From assembly GCF_014205215.1 (NCBI RefSeq), contig NZ_JACHNC010000001.1:9234501-9298500 (forward strand): a stretch of 64,000 nt of DNA, given 5' to 3'. The stretch is from Actinoplanes lobatus. Its GTDB lineage: Bacteria > Actinomycetota > Actinomycetes > Mycobacteriales > Micromonosporaceae. The number at the start of each line of letters is the position of its first letter. Positions within the stretch are counted from its first letter, which is position 1. A program made the position numbers and the translations under genes. The notes under the pieces were generated by a model that was given only the letters and a program-made list of their open reading frames with translations, did no database searches and was not told the origin of the DNA. Shown in pieces: positions 37,401 through 44,423 of this stretch.

Positions 37401-38302
37401 GTGATCAGGCCGGTGGCCATCGAATGGGCGATCACCGCGGTCGCGTCGTCCGGCTCGAGGACCAGGTCGCGGCGGCCCTCCCCGGCGGGCAGGTGGCCGC
37501 GGGCGTCGGCGCCGGTCGCGGTGAGGCAGGCCGAGACGAAGACCAGGCGGGGCGGGGTGGAGAAGAGACGGACCAGGTCCGGCGCCGAGGTGGGACGGCC
37601 GTCGCCGACCTCGTCCTCCATCATCAGCACCGGTACGCCGGGAGCGTCCGCACTCGCACGCCAGTTGTTGACGCCGTGGCAGGAGAGGTGCACCACCGGC
37701 ATGCCGCCCAGGTCGGCCAGCCGGTGACCCAACTGCTCGGGATCGCCGGTGTCCTCGACGACCAGGTCGACGCGGGTGTCGCCGACCGCGTCCAGGATGG
37801 CCGTCTCCTCGGCCTCGAAATCCAGTTCGAACTGACCACGCGGGGACGACGCCATGAACATCAGGCCCAGACGGTGGTCGTCCAGCGGGGGCGGGGCCTC
37901 GGCGCGGCCCAGACGGCGCACCACCTCGAAACGGAGCAGCGCGTCCTCGGCCAGGAAGCCGCCCTCTGGCCGGGCCAGCACCTCGAACGGCGCCCGCAGC
38001 ACGGCCCAGACCTGGTCGGGCGGGTCCTTCGGAGCGCGTACCTCGAAGGTGGCCGGCGCACGCACCTGGGTGAGCAGGTCGCCGAGCTGGGCCTGATCGC
38101 CGTCCAGCCACGCGAAGAGGTCGCGGCCCAGCGCGACGAAGGTCGCGTCGCCGGCGTTCGCGTGGACCGCCTGCACGTAGCGGTCGGCGAGAGCACGCAG
38201 CAGCGCCCCGTCGTCGGCCGTGATCCTCCGGCGCGGGCCGATCCGCCGGCCCTCGGCCAGGATCTCGAAACCCGCATCGTCCAGCACCAGCCCGGTGACC
38301 AT
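34478..38302 (-). CDS. CHAT protease - STAND ATPase - TPR protein
   Basis: A 1274-residue multidomain protein. Residues about 145-370 form a CHAT (caspase-like) domain with the His-Cys dyad His209 (VVHLSCHGVNNW) and Cys259 (LVFVSACLTATGA). A STAND-type ATPase follows, with Walker A HGQGRLGKSS at 434-443, Walker B LLLIVDDLEQ, sensor RLLVTSRFRF and the GNPGL motif. The region from about 690 is helical, and about 957-1202 consists of six 41-residue TPR-like repeats (consensus R-R-E-I-x-L-P-V-Y-E-R-L-G-E-S-R-E). Effector-STAND-repeat is the plan of bacterial NLR-like conflict proteins: the repeats sense, the ATPase oligomerises, the protease acts. GGAGGG precedes the ATG. It lies 47 bp after the HTH gene, in the same operon. 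Trigger and substrate are unknown. Confidence 0.85.
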   Translation of the reverse strand: MVTGLVLDDAGFEILAEGRRIGPRRRITADDGALLRALADRYVQAVHANAGDATFVALGRDLFAWLDGDQAQLGDLLTQVRAPATFEVRAPKDPPDQVWAVLRAPFEVLARPEGGFLAEDALLRFEVVRRLGRAEAPPPLDDHRLGLMFMASSPRGQFELDFEAEETAILDAVGDTRVDLVVEDTGDPEQLGHRLADLGGMPVVHLSCHGVNNWRASADAPGVPVLMMEDEVGDGRPTSAPDLVRLFSTPPRLVFVSACLTATGADARGHLPAGEGRRDLVLEPDDATAVIAHSMATGLITAGIPAVIGWDGSVTDVAATLFAEELYRRLGARADLAVAVGDARRALLAQTHAEVRADWHLARIWLGPTGGGPVVAGKRKRTLVSADHGTKTFLDKKKQHVPVAAPNMFVGRRRELRRSLLTLRNDDYAGVLLHGQGRLGKSSLAARIADRLNDRAVAVVFGDYTALGVLDAIAAAVTTNREARELIEHRLPEVRDRPETLEALLIDLVSGPCAQSGPGRRPLLLIVDDLEQILEANPAGDHRVSAAHAPVIAAILRAFDPDETDSRLLVTSRFRFSLNGLESRLEPIQLEPLSDASQRKLSTRQKALTSEGIRVARKELARRAVAVSHGNPGLQDLIGLRLVYSDQVDETRAGNVLDGMETYLARGDLPSDAEVRRFLEALALDALIDLAGPGNIGLLRALTLFDLPVPAKVTTCLAGRTGGSLDRLRALGLADTFPDVFRPDQSASAANGLVVGRLVPLSEAERVETATVVASLLYDAWGGADARKLRDPLMASQLARLGLLADDPEIITASAVDALFEMRGNHAGEACRFGLDAIALLDRHGRPAPIMLLRRVAAAALSDGRGEVADVLLERAVSEAGSGDLDDEDPLEIARVIDEQAHRLIALGELERGEAGLRHSYELLTANGAEYEATVVQGSIARVLTSRGEYEEALRIHRDVQLPVYTRLGESREIAATWGSIADILYRQGQDDEALRIRREVELPVYERLGESREVAVTWGRIADILFERGEYDEVLRIHREIQQPVYERLGESRESAASWGRVAHVAVRRGDFDEALRIRREIQLPIFERLRETREIALTWSGIADVLSEQGEDEEELRIRREIELPIYERIGDLYSAAITWGQIATILSRRGDHEEAVRIRRDHQLPLRERLGEPKAIAGARVDVAMAELALGNPKSAIDHLMEAFPLVIRAGDAAGIVDVGIGLGVLLSRDAPDLARAAFDRALAAAVEIGDDQVVAQIMEFLKDSGLADGS
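34697..35434 (-). repeat. Six tandem 123-bp units encoding TPR-like repeats
   Basis: Within the CHAT-STAND gene, a 123-bp (41-codon) unit is repeated about six times. The first five are close copies at protein and DNA level (for example GTACACCGGCAACT-type segments recurring every 123 bp); the sixth, nearest the C-terminus, is degenerate. Such similarity points to recent duplication or recombination. Confidence 0.8.
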
Positions 38303-38349
38303 CGCTCAGCCCTCCATCGACGCCGTTCACCGGGTCCTGACGGACAGGA

Positions 38350-39219
38350 TCAGGAACGCAGCGTCGCCTTCGCCGCGGTGAGCGCGCGGTGCAGGCTGTC
38401 GCCGGACGGGTCGGTGTCCAGCAGCTCGGTGGTGATCTCCCGGAAGGTGGCGGTGTCCTCCCGGTCGGTGAGCAGGAAGTCACTGGCCGGGGTCTCGATG
38501 AAGACCACGTCCAGATCGTCGTCCTCGGTGAAGGTGAGCAGCTCGAACGTGCCGCCCAGACCCGGGTGGACGCCGAGCCGCAACGGCAGGACGACGATCC
38601 GGATGCCGGGCCGCTTCGCCATCTCGGCCAGATGGTCGAGCTGGGCGGTCATCACGTCACCGCCGCCGACCGGGCGCAGCAGGACGGCCTCGTCGATGAC
38701 CTGGCTGAGGCTCGGCGGGAAGTCGCCGTCGAGCCGCTGCCGCAGCGACTCCTGCCGTTTGAGCCGGACGTCGACGATGGTGCGGACCTGGCGGTCGCGG
38801 GTGGGGCGGCGCAGCACCGAGGAGGTGACGGCCAGCGCGTACTCCGGGATCTGCAGCAGTGGTGGGATGAAGGTGGCCTGGTAGCCGTACAAATGGGAGG
38901 CGTCGTGCTCGAAGGCGATGAAATTCGTGAAATCCTCGGCGAAGTGCTCGTCGCGCCACCACATCCGCTGCCGTGAGGTGACCGAGAGCCGCACCAGGCG
39001 GCGCAGCTCCTCCGGATCGTCCACGCCGTAGTGCCTGGCCAGGGCCTCGACCTCCACCGGGCCGATGGTGACCTTACCGTTCTCGATCCGGTTCAGCTTG
39101 GACAGTGACCAGTGCATGGCACGGGCCACGTCGGATGCGGCGCGGTCGTCACGCAGCGTGCGCAGGTCCTTGGACAGGAGGGCCCGGGCGATCGCCGGGC
39201 CGGGCGTCGGACCACCCAT
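38350..39219 (-). CDS. XRE-family HTH regulator with DUF5753 (WhiJ-like)
   Basis: A 289-residue protein with an N-terminal helix-turn-helix (about 12-70, LRTLRDDRAASDVARAMHWSLSKLNRIENGKVTIGPVEVEALARHYGV) and a C-terminal DUF5753 domain (QATFIPPLLQIPEYALAV, VDVRLKRQESL, IDEAVLLRPVGG, PGIRIVVLPLRLGVHPGLGGTFELL). WhiJ-like proteins work with small DUF397 partners in actinomycete development and in toxin/antitoxin-like pairs. GGGGAGGAG precedes the ATG. It is first in an operon with the CHAT-STAND gene and divergent from a DUF397 gene. Confidence 0.9.
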   Translation of the reverse strand: MGGPTPGPAIARALLSKDLRTLRDDRAASDVARAMHWSLSKLNRIENGKVTIGPVEVEALARHYGVDDPEELRRLVRLSVTSRQRMWWRDEHFAEDFTNFIAFEHDASHLYGYQATFIPPLLQIPEYALAVTSSVLRRPTRDRQVRTIVDVRLKRQESLRQRLDGDFPPSLSQVIDEAVLLRPVGGGDVMTAQLDHLAEMAKRPGIRIVVLPLRLGVHPGLGGTFELLTFTEDDDLDVVFIETPASDFLLTDREDTATFREITTELLDTDPSGDSLHRALTAAKATLRS

Positions 39220-39260
39220 GGCTCCTCCCCTCTGGACACCACGATCTCACTCTAGACCAG

Positions 39261-39273
39261 GTGCAAAGTGCAC
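39261..39273. promoter_or_regulatory. Inverted repeat GTGCA-AAG-TGCAC between HTH and DUF397 genes
   Basis: Perfect 5-bp arms around AAG, centred in the 149-bp gap between the divergent regulator and DUF397 genes. It is a plausible operator for the HTH protein. A TATAAG hexamer at 39303 could be the -10 of the DUF397 gene. Confidence 0.4.
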
Positions 39274-39368
39274 GCAGAGTCAGAATTGTGGGTGATTTGC
39301 GCTATAAGCTGCTCTTTGCGTGGGTCAAGGGGCCCATGCTCGGTCACGTTAGATGGGGTGGGTAGACC

Positions 39369-39572
39369 ATGGACGGTCTTTCCGGGGCGCCGCGGTGGCG
39401 CAAGAGCTCGTACAGCAGCAGTGGAGCCTGCGTCGAGGTCGCGCCGCTACCCGAACGGATCCTGGTGCGGGACTCCAAGAATCCGGAGAGTGCGGTGCTG
39501 AGCTTCGACCGGGAGTCGTTCGCCGCCTTCATCGCGGGCGTGGCAGGCGGGGAGTTCGACCGCCCCCGCTGA
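39369..39572 (+). CDS. DUF397-domain small protein
   Basis: A 67-residue protein with the DUF397 pattern: WRKSSYSSSGACVEVAPLPERILVRDSKNPESAVLSFDRESFAAFIAGV. DUF397 proteins are the small partners of WhiJ-like HTH/DUF5753 regulators and may act as antagonists or antitoxins. GGGTGGGT precedes the ATG. Pairs are usually co-directional; here the two genes are divergent. Confidence 0.92.
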   Translation: MDGLSGAPRWRKSSYSSSGACVEVAPLPERILVRDSKNPESAVLSFDRESFAAFIAGVAGGEFDRPR

Positions 39573-39692
39573 TCGGGCTCCGGCCGGATCGGCCCTTCGG
39601 TGGTCGATCCGGTCGCGGACAGTCTTTCAAGTTCCAGCGGCATCGGCCTTTCGGGCGGCCGATCCGGTCGCGGACGGCCCGGCCCTTCACCC

Positions 39693-39830
39693 AGCACCGG
39701 GCGGGTCAGCCCCTTCCTTCGGCACCGGGCGGGGTCAGCCCCTTCTTTTCGGCACCGGGCGGGGTCAGCCCCTTCTTTTCGGCGCCGAGCGGGTCAGCCC
39801 CTTTCTTTCGGCGCCGAGCGGGTCAGCCCA
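39693..39830. repeat. Tandem repeat of about 30 bp, five copies
   Basis: The unit GGCACCGGGCGGGGTCAGCC + CCTTCTTTTC is present as two identical 30-bp copies (39721-39750, 39751-39780), flanked by diverged 28-30 bp copies on both sides. The last copy runs into the 3' end of the leftward gene. Just upstream, a GATCCGGTCGCGGAC segment is also duplicated (39605 and 39661). The unit is G+C-rich on one half and pyrimidine-rich on the other. No coding role on the plus strand. Confidence 0.85.
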
Positions 39831-40401
39831 GGGCCGCGCGCAGCTTCCAGGACGATGGTCGGCGTGGGCGGTCCGGCAGGGCCACGCGGCCGGTGCACCA
39901 GAGCAGCGCCTGGACCGGATCACCGGGTGGAGCCTCCGGGAAGAGGCGCGCGAGCACGGCGGCGCACATCGCCGGTGGCGGTGTCCAGTCGAGGCCGAGG
40001 CCCTGGGCGATGTCCCACGTGTGCACCAGGGTCTCGTTGACGCCGAGGGCCGCGAACCCGGTCGTGTCGGTCGCCCCCCAATGCCAGCCGCGTGCCTCCG
40101 GCCCGGCGACGCGAAGCGCCGCACTCAGCATGGCGCCGCACGCGACCACCACGCTCAGGACCTCACGAGCCACCGCCTTCGGCTTGACGACCAGGTCGAA
40201 CGGCAGATAAGCACCCGGCTCCCGGCCGGAGATCTGACCCGCATACGCCGTCAGGTCGTGTGCCACGTGGGCTGCCGTCGCGAGGCAGGTCCACTCCAGC
40301 GGGCCGGCCCGCACCTCCCAGTCACGCTCCTGAACCGGCCGCAGGACCCGCATCATCTCCGCCACCGCGTCGTCGACGTCCCCGTGATCCATGACCGCCA
40401 T
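39823..40401 (-). CDS. Maleylpyruvate isomerase N-terminal/TIGR03086-type (DinB-like) protein
   Basis: A 192-residue four-helix protein of the mycothiol-dependent maleylpyruvate isomerase/DinB-like superfamily: RDWEVRAGPLEWTCLATAAHVAHDLTAYAGQIS carries the first metal-site His, and LGVNETLVHTWDIAQGLGLDW the second His motif. Members are metal-dependent thiol (mycothiol) transferases or unknown. AGGGAGGG precedes the ATG. The far longer open frame upstream is a shadow of the antisense gene. It is divergent from the rph-like gene over a shared operator. Confidence 0.82.
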   Translation of the reverse strand: MAVMDHGDVDDAVAEMMRVLRPVQERDWEVRAGPLEWTCLATAAHVAHDLTAYAGQISGREPGAYLPFDLVVKPKAVAREVLSVVVACGAMLSAALRVAGPEARGWHWGATDTTGFAALGVNETLVHTWDIAQGLGLDWTPPPAMCAAVLARLFPEAPPGDPVQALLWCTGRVALPDRPRRPSSWKLRAALG

Positions 40402-40419
40402 GATGCCCTCCCTTTCGCA

Positions 40420-40436
40420 TTGCGATCGTATCGCAA
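40420..40436. promoter_or_regulatory. TetR-type operator palindrome
   Basis: TTGCGATCGTATCGCAA has perfect 7-bp arms around a 3-bp centre and lies in the 84-bp divergent promoter region, 18 bp before the leftward start. The right half CGTATCGCA recurs exactly 38 bp further on (40465-40473), next to the ATG of the rph-like gene. Spacing and symmetry fit a TetR-family dimer; the TetR gene at 43331 is the obvious candidate. Confidence 0.65.
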
Positions 40437-40485
40437 ACGCGGGTAAGGTCAATGGCAATACAGTCGTATCGCATCGGGGGCCGTC

Positions 40486-43317
40486 ATGCTCGTCGTTCCG
40501 CTCTCCCAGGTGTCCGCCGCCGACATCGCATTCGCCGGGGGCAAGGCGGCCGGGCTGGGTGAGCTGATCCGGCTCGGCGAGCGGGTGCCCGACGGCTTCT
40601 GCGTCACCACCGAGGCCCACCGGTGCGGCGTGCTCCCCGAGACCGAGGTGCGCGCCGCCTACGAGGCGCTCGGTGGCGGTCCGGTGGCAATCCGGTCCAG
40701 CGCGACGGCCGAGGACCTGGCCGGCGCGAGCTTCGCCGGCCAGCATCTCACCGTCCTCGACGTCACCGGGCCCGAGGCGGTGCTCGCCGGGATCGCCGAG
40801 TGCTGGGAGTCGCTGCACGGTGAGCGGGCGAGGGCCTACCGCGATGCCCGGGGCATCGGGCACGACACCGTGCGGATGGCCGTCGTGGTGCAACGGATGG
40901 TCCGGGCGGAGACCGCCGGCGTCCTCTTCACCGCGAATCCGGTCACCGGCCGCCGCACCGAGATGATGGTGGAGTCCGCCGCCGGCCCGGGCACCTCGGT
41001 GGTCGACGGGTGCGGCCCGGTGAGCCGCCGGGTCCTGGCCGACGGCACCGCGATGCCGGACCTGTGGGCCCTCGGCGAGCGGCTGCAACGACACCGGGGC
41101 TCCCCGCAGGACGTCGAATGGGCGATCGATCCCGCCGGCGACCTGTGGGTGCTCCAGTCCCGGCCGGTCACGGCCCTCTTCCCCGCGCCGCCGGCGAGTG
41201 ACGATCCGCGCGTCTATGTGGAGTTCGGTCACGTGCAGGGCATGTTGCGGCCGGTCACCCCGATGGGGATGGCGACGCTGAAAGACGTGATCAGCGCGAT
41301 GCTCGCCGCGCTCGGCGTCCGGGCGGAGATCGTGGACATCGGCGGCCGCCTCTACGGCGACCTCACCGACCTCGCCCGTCACCCGGCAACCCGCAACCGC
41401 CTGGTCAAACTCATGGCGGTGGACTTCGGACCGCGAGCCCAGGCAGCCATGGAGCACGTGCTGACCGATCCCCGGTTCGCGCCCGTCAAGGGCGGTTCGA
41501 CCCGGCCTTCCGGCTCCCCGGCCACCGCGTTCCGGGCGCTCACCGGCATCATCCGCGCGCTCGCCCGCCCCGCCGCGGCCCGCGCCCGTGTGGCCGAGGC
41601 CGTGGCCCGCCTCGCCGGTGAGGGTGGTGGCCAGGGTGTCGGTGCCGTGGGCGAGGGCGGTGCGGCCCAGGAAGAGTGTCACGTCAGGGTTGCCGCAGCG
41701 AGCGGCAACGACACATCGGGGCCGCCGGCTTCAACGAACTCATCGGGGGCATCGGATTCCGATGATCTGACCTGGCCGATCGTCGCCGGGATGCTGGCAT
41801 CCGCGCTGCCTGGGCGGTTGCTCGAAGGCCTCGCCACCGACGCTGAGATCCACACCGTGCTCGGCGGGCTGCCGCACAACGTGACCATCGAGATGGACCT
41901 GGCATTGTGGCGGCTTGCCGATGCCGCCCGCGATCACGCGGACCTGCTGCTCGGCACTCCACCTGCCGACCTCGCCGGGCTCTACCTGAGCGGCGGGCTG
42001 CCAGACATCGGGCTGGGCGCCTTCCTGGCCCGTTACGGTCATCGGGCCGTCGCAGAGGCTGATCTCGGTGTTCCACGCTGGTTCGAGGATCCGGCTCCGG
42101 TGTTCGCGGCGATCGCCAACTACCTGCGCCTCACCGACCTCGATCAGGCACCCGATCGCCGTTTCGCGCACGCCGCCGAGCGTGCCGAGGCCGCGCTCGC
42201 CGACCTGGCCGTCCGCGCTCGGCGACGGCGCCCGGTCCGCGGGACGCTGGCGGTGTTCCTGCTGCGGCGGGCACGCGAGTTGGCCGGTCTGCGGGAGTCC
42301 GGCAAGTTCGCCGGCCTGTACCGTCTTGCCGCCGACCGCCGCCGCCTCCTGGAGACCGGAGCACTACTCGTCGCGGCGGGCCGCCTCGCCGAGCCTGCCG
42401 ACATCATGTTCCTGAACCCCGGCGAGGCTGCGGCCGCAGAGCCGTCCGCGGCCGTCTCTGCACCGGACCCAGCGGGCCGGCGCATCGGTCCCCCGGGCCG
42501 GCGCACCGGTCCCCCATCCGGTCCCACGGGTGAAACGGGCCTGACTACCGACGCCGGCCTCGCGGATCTGCGGGCGGTCGTCGCCGCGCGGAAAAGCTGG
42601 TACCAAGCCGAGTGTCTGCGGCGGCACGTGCCACCGGTTCTGCTGTCCGACGGCACCGATGTCGAGGCAGCGCTCGCCGCGAAACGGCATATTTCAGACA
42701 TAGAGTCGTCCGGCGAGGAACGCGACACCGACAGGAACGTGTCAACCAGGCAGGAAGCCGATACGGACAGGGAGGCGCTGACCGGACAGGAACATGGATC
42801 GGACCGGGACACGCCGATCGATCGGGAGCACCGATCAGACCGGGACACATCGTCTGGGTGGAGGCACGAATCGGACCGGGACACGCCGTTTGGGTGGAGG
42901 CACGAATCGGACCGGGACACGCCGTTTGGGTGGAGGCACGGATCGGACCGGGACACGCCGTGTGGGTGGAGGCACGGATCGGACGGGGTGGCGGGTGTGG
43001 GCGTACTCCGTGGGGTTGGCGCCTCGGCGGGAAGGGTGACCGGCCGCGCCCGGATCGTCCATGAACCGGGGCGGGCCCGGGTCGAGCCTGGGGAAATTCT
43101 GGTGGTGGCTACCACCGATCCGGGGTGGACGCCGTTGTTCCTCACCGCGGCCGCCCTGGTCACCGAGACGGGGGCGATCATGGCGCATGGGCCGACCGTC
43201 GCCCGGGAGTACGGGATGCCGGCTGTGATCAGCGTTCCCGGGGCGACCCGGCTGATCACTGATGGGCAGGTGGTCACCGTGGACGGTGCGGCCGGGACCG
43301 TGACCACGGCATTGTGA
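40486..43317 (+). CDS. PEP-synthase/rifampin phosphotransferase-like protein with repeat-expanded linker
   Basis: A 943-residue protein with the three-part plan of rifampin phosphotransferase and PEP synthase. An N-terminal ATP-grasp domain (GGKAAGLGELIRLGERVPDGF, VAIRSSATAEDLAGASFAGQH, ETAGVLFTANPVTGR, DVEWAIDPAGDLWVLQSRPV) is followed by a large helical middle domain and a swivelling phospho-His domain with His901 (TGAIMAHGPTVAREYGMPAV). Unlike family members, it has low-complexity inserts at about 378-430 and 660-690, and at about 745-833 a run of 12-residue repeats (R-H-x-S-D-R-D-T-P-x-G-W) before the His domain. GGGGG precedes the ATG. The phosphorylated substrate may be a drug or metabolite; rifampin is only one option. 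Confidence 0.78.
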   Translation: MLVVPLSQVSAADIAFAGGKAAGLGELIRLGERVPDGFCVTTEAHRCGVLPETEVRAAYEALGGGPVAIRSSATAEDLAGASFAGQHLTVLDVTGPEAVLAGIAECWESLHGERARAYRDARGIGHDTVRMAVVVQRMVRAETAGVLFTANPVTGRRTEMMVESAAGPGTSVVDGCGPVSRRVLADGTAMPDLWALGERLQRHRGSPQDVEWAIDPAGDLWVLQSRPVTALFPAPPASDDPRVYVEFGHVQGMLRPVTPMGMATLKDVISAMLAALGVRAEIVDIGGRLYGDLTDLARHPATRNRLVKLMAVDFGPRAQAAMEHVLTDPRFAPVKGGSTRPSGSPATAFRALTGIIRALARPAAARARVAEAVARLAGEGGGQGVGAVGEGGAAQEECHVRVAAASGNDTSGPPASTNSSGASDSDDLTWPIVAGMLASALPGRLLEGLATDAEIHTVLGGLPHNVTIEMDLALWRLADAARDHADLLLGTPPADLAGLYLSGGLPDIGLGAFLARYGHRAVAEADLGVPRWFEDPAPVFAAIANYLRLTDLDQAPDRRFAHAAERAEAALADLAVRARRRRPVRGTLAVFLLRRARELAGLRESGKFAGLYRLAADRRRLLETGALLVAAGRLAEPADIMFLNPGEAAAAEPSAAVSAPDPAGRRIGPPGRRTGPPSGPTGETGLTTDAGLADLRAVVAARKSWYQAECLRRHVPPVLLSDGTDVEAALAAKRHISDIESSGEERDTDRNVSTRQEADTDREALTGQEHGSDRDTPIDREHRSDRDTSSGWRHESDRDTPFGWRHESDRDTPFGWRHGSDRDTPCGWRHGSDGVAGVGVLRGVGASAGRVTGRARIVHEPGRARVEPGEILVVATTDPGWTPLFLTAAALVTETGAIMAHGPTVAREYGMPAVISVPGATRLITDGQVVTVDGAAGTVTTAL
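42720..42985 (+). repeat. In-frame 36-bp tandem repeats inside the rph-like gene
   Basis: The 36-bp unit containing GGACCGGGACACGCCG and TTTGGGTGGAGGCACG occurs in about three near-identical copies (42850-42980), with three to four more degraded copies upstream from 42720. Since 36 is divisible by three, the frame is kept. There are no unique spacers, so this is not a CRISPR array. Confidence 0.85.
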
Positions 43318-43330
43318 CAGCATCGACGCC

Positions 43331-43942
43331 ATGCCCAAGAAGGTCGACCGCCAGAAGCGCCGTACCCAGATCGCCGACGCGCTCATGCGGGTCGCCGCCG
43401 AGCAGGGTCTCGAAGCGGTCAGCCTGCGCCACGTCGCGGCCGAGGCGGGCGTCTCCGCCGGGATGGTTCAGCACTACTTCCGCACCAAGGACGAGATGAT
43501 GACCTTCGCGCTGGATGTGGTTCGGGAGCGCAACCAGATACGGGTCACCGACGCTGTCACCCATCTGGGCACCGCGCCGTCGCCGCGTGACCTGCTGCAA
43601 ACGATCATCGGGACGCTGCTTCCCCTGGACGAGGTGACCCGTGCCGACGGGCGGGTCGCCTTGGCGTTCCTGGCGTATACGGCCGTGCGACCACCGGCGT
43701 CCGCGGCGCTGCGGGAGGAGACCGAGCAGATGGTCGGCTTCATCGCCGGACTGCTTCCGTGCCCCGACCCTGAGAACGCGGCGGCCGGACTGCTCGCCCT
43801 CATGGAGGGCCTGGGCGTCTACCTGCTGGGCGGGCAGTACACGCCGGAGCAGGCGCGCAGGACCCTCGACTCCCACCTGGACCGCCTCTTCGCCGCGGCG
43901 CCCGCGCACACCGGGGAGACCGTGACCGCCCGGCCAGCGTGA
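43331..43942 (+). CDS. TetR-family transcriptional regulator
   Basis: A 203-residue regulator with the TetR N-terminal HTH (RRTQIADALMRVAAEQGLEAVSLRHVAAEAGVSAGMVQHYFRTKDEMMTFA) and a helical C-terminal ligand domain of the BetI/TetR_C_6-like type. It starts 14 bp after the rph-like stop without a clear ribosome site, so it is probably translated by coupling. It most likely binds the palindrome at 40420 and controls both divergent genes. Confidence 0.92.
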   Translation: MPKKVDRQKRRTQIADALMRVAAEQGLEAVSLRHVAAEAGVSAGMVQHYFRTKDEMMTFALDVVRERNQIRVTDAVTHLGTAPSPRDLLQTIIGTLLPLDEVTRADGRVALAFLAYTAVRPPASAALREETEQMVGFIAGLLPCPDPENAAAGLLALMEGLGVYLLGGQYTPEQARRTLDSHLDRLFAAAPAHTGETVTARPA

Positions 43943-44423
43943 CCGGAAGCAGGTGACGGGCCCGTCGCCCGGCCGCGACCGGCGGCAGACGGGAAGAGTG
44001 GCGGCCGCCCGCGCACCGATCTCCGTGGGCGGCGGCAGGCGGGATGGCCGCGACAGGCCGGGCCCGCCCGCGCACCGATCTCCGTGAGCGGCGGCAGGCG
44101 GGATGGCCGCGACAGGCCGGGCCCGCCCGCGCACCGATCGCCGTGAGCGGCGGCAGGCGGGATGGCCGCGACAGGCCGGGCCCGCCCGCTCACCATCCGT
44201 GGGCGGCGGCAGGTGAGGGTGGTGGTGACTGGCTGGGCCTGCCCGGGCAGCGATCTTCGCCCGGTGGGTGCGGCACAGGCTGGAGCGGGCAGCGAGATCG
44301 CGCCGAACGGACGGGACGGTCGTGATGAGGCGGGGCGAGGTCACGCGTACCGGAAAAAGGGGTTGGAAGTGGGACGCGGACCTCGACCACGAAAGGACGC
44401 TGCCGTGAGGTGTGGGGTCCGGC
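43943..44423. other. Non-coding region with minisatellite between tetR and the globin gene
   Basis: This 481-bp gap between convergent genes holds the 59-bp repeat array and otherwise no frame with coding character. Frames on both strands stay open only because GC is high, and the repeat length is not a multiple of three. Confidence 0.65.
44005..44214. repeat. 59-bp tandem repeat, three full copies plus a partial fourth
   Basis: Copies starting with GCGCACCGATCTCCGTG-type sequence recur at 44011, 44070, 44129 and (diverged) 44188, an exact 59-bp period. Each unit includes GCGGCGGCAGGCGGGATGGC and CGCGACAGGCCGGGCCCGCC. Copies differ at only a few positions. An incomplete copy of the GGCGGCAG motif lies upstream at 43981. 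Inverted GGGCCCGCCC and GGCGGGC-type segments inside the unit may fold. Confidence 0.88.

Noticed and set aside
42720..42985. Possible CRISPR array
   Set aside because: The 36-bp repeats are contiguous, in frame and without unique spacers; they lie inside a coding region.
44005..44214. Possible CRISPR array or repeat protein gene on the minus strand
   Set aside because: Copies abut with no spacers, and the 59-bp period shifts the frame in each unit, so it is neither CRISPR nor coding.
34478..44423. Prophage or integrative element around the repeat-rich block
   Set aside because: No integrase, transposase, terminal repeats or tRNA attachment site is visible; the repeats alone do not support a mobile element.
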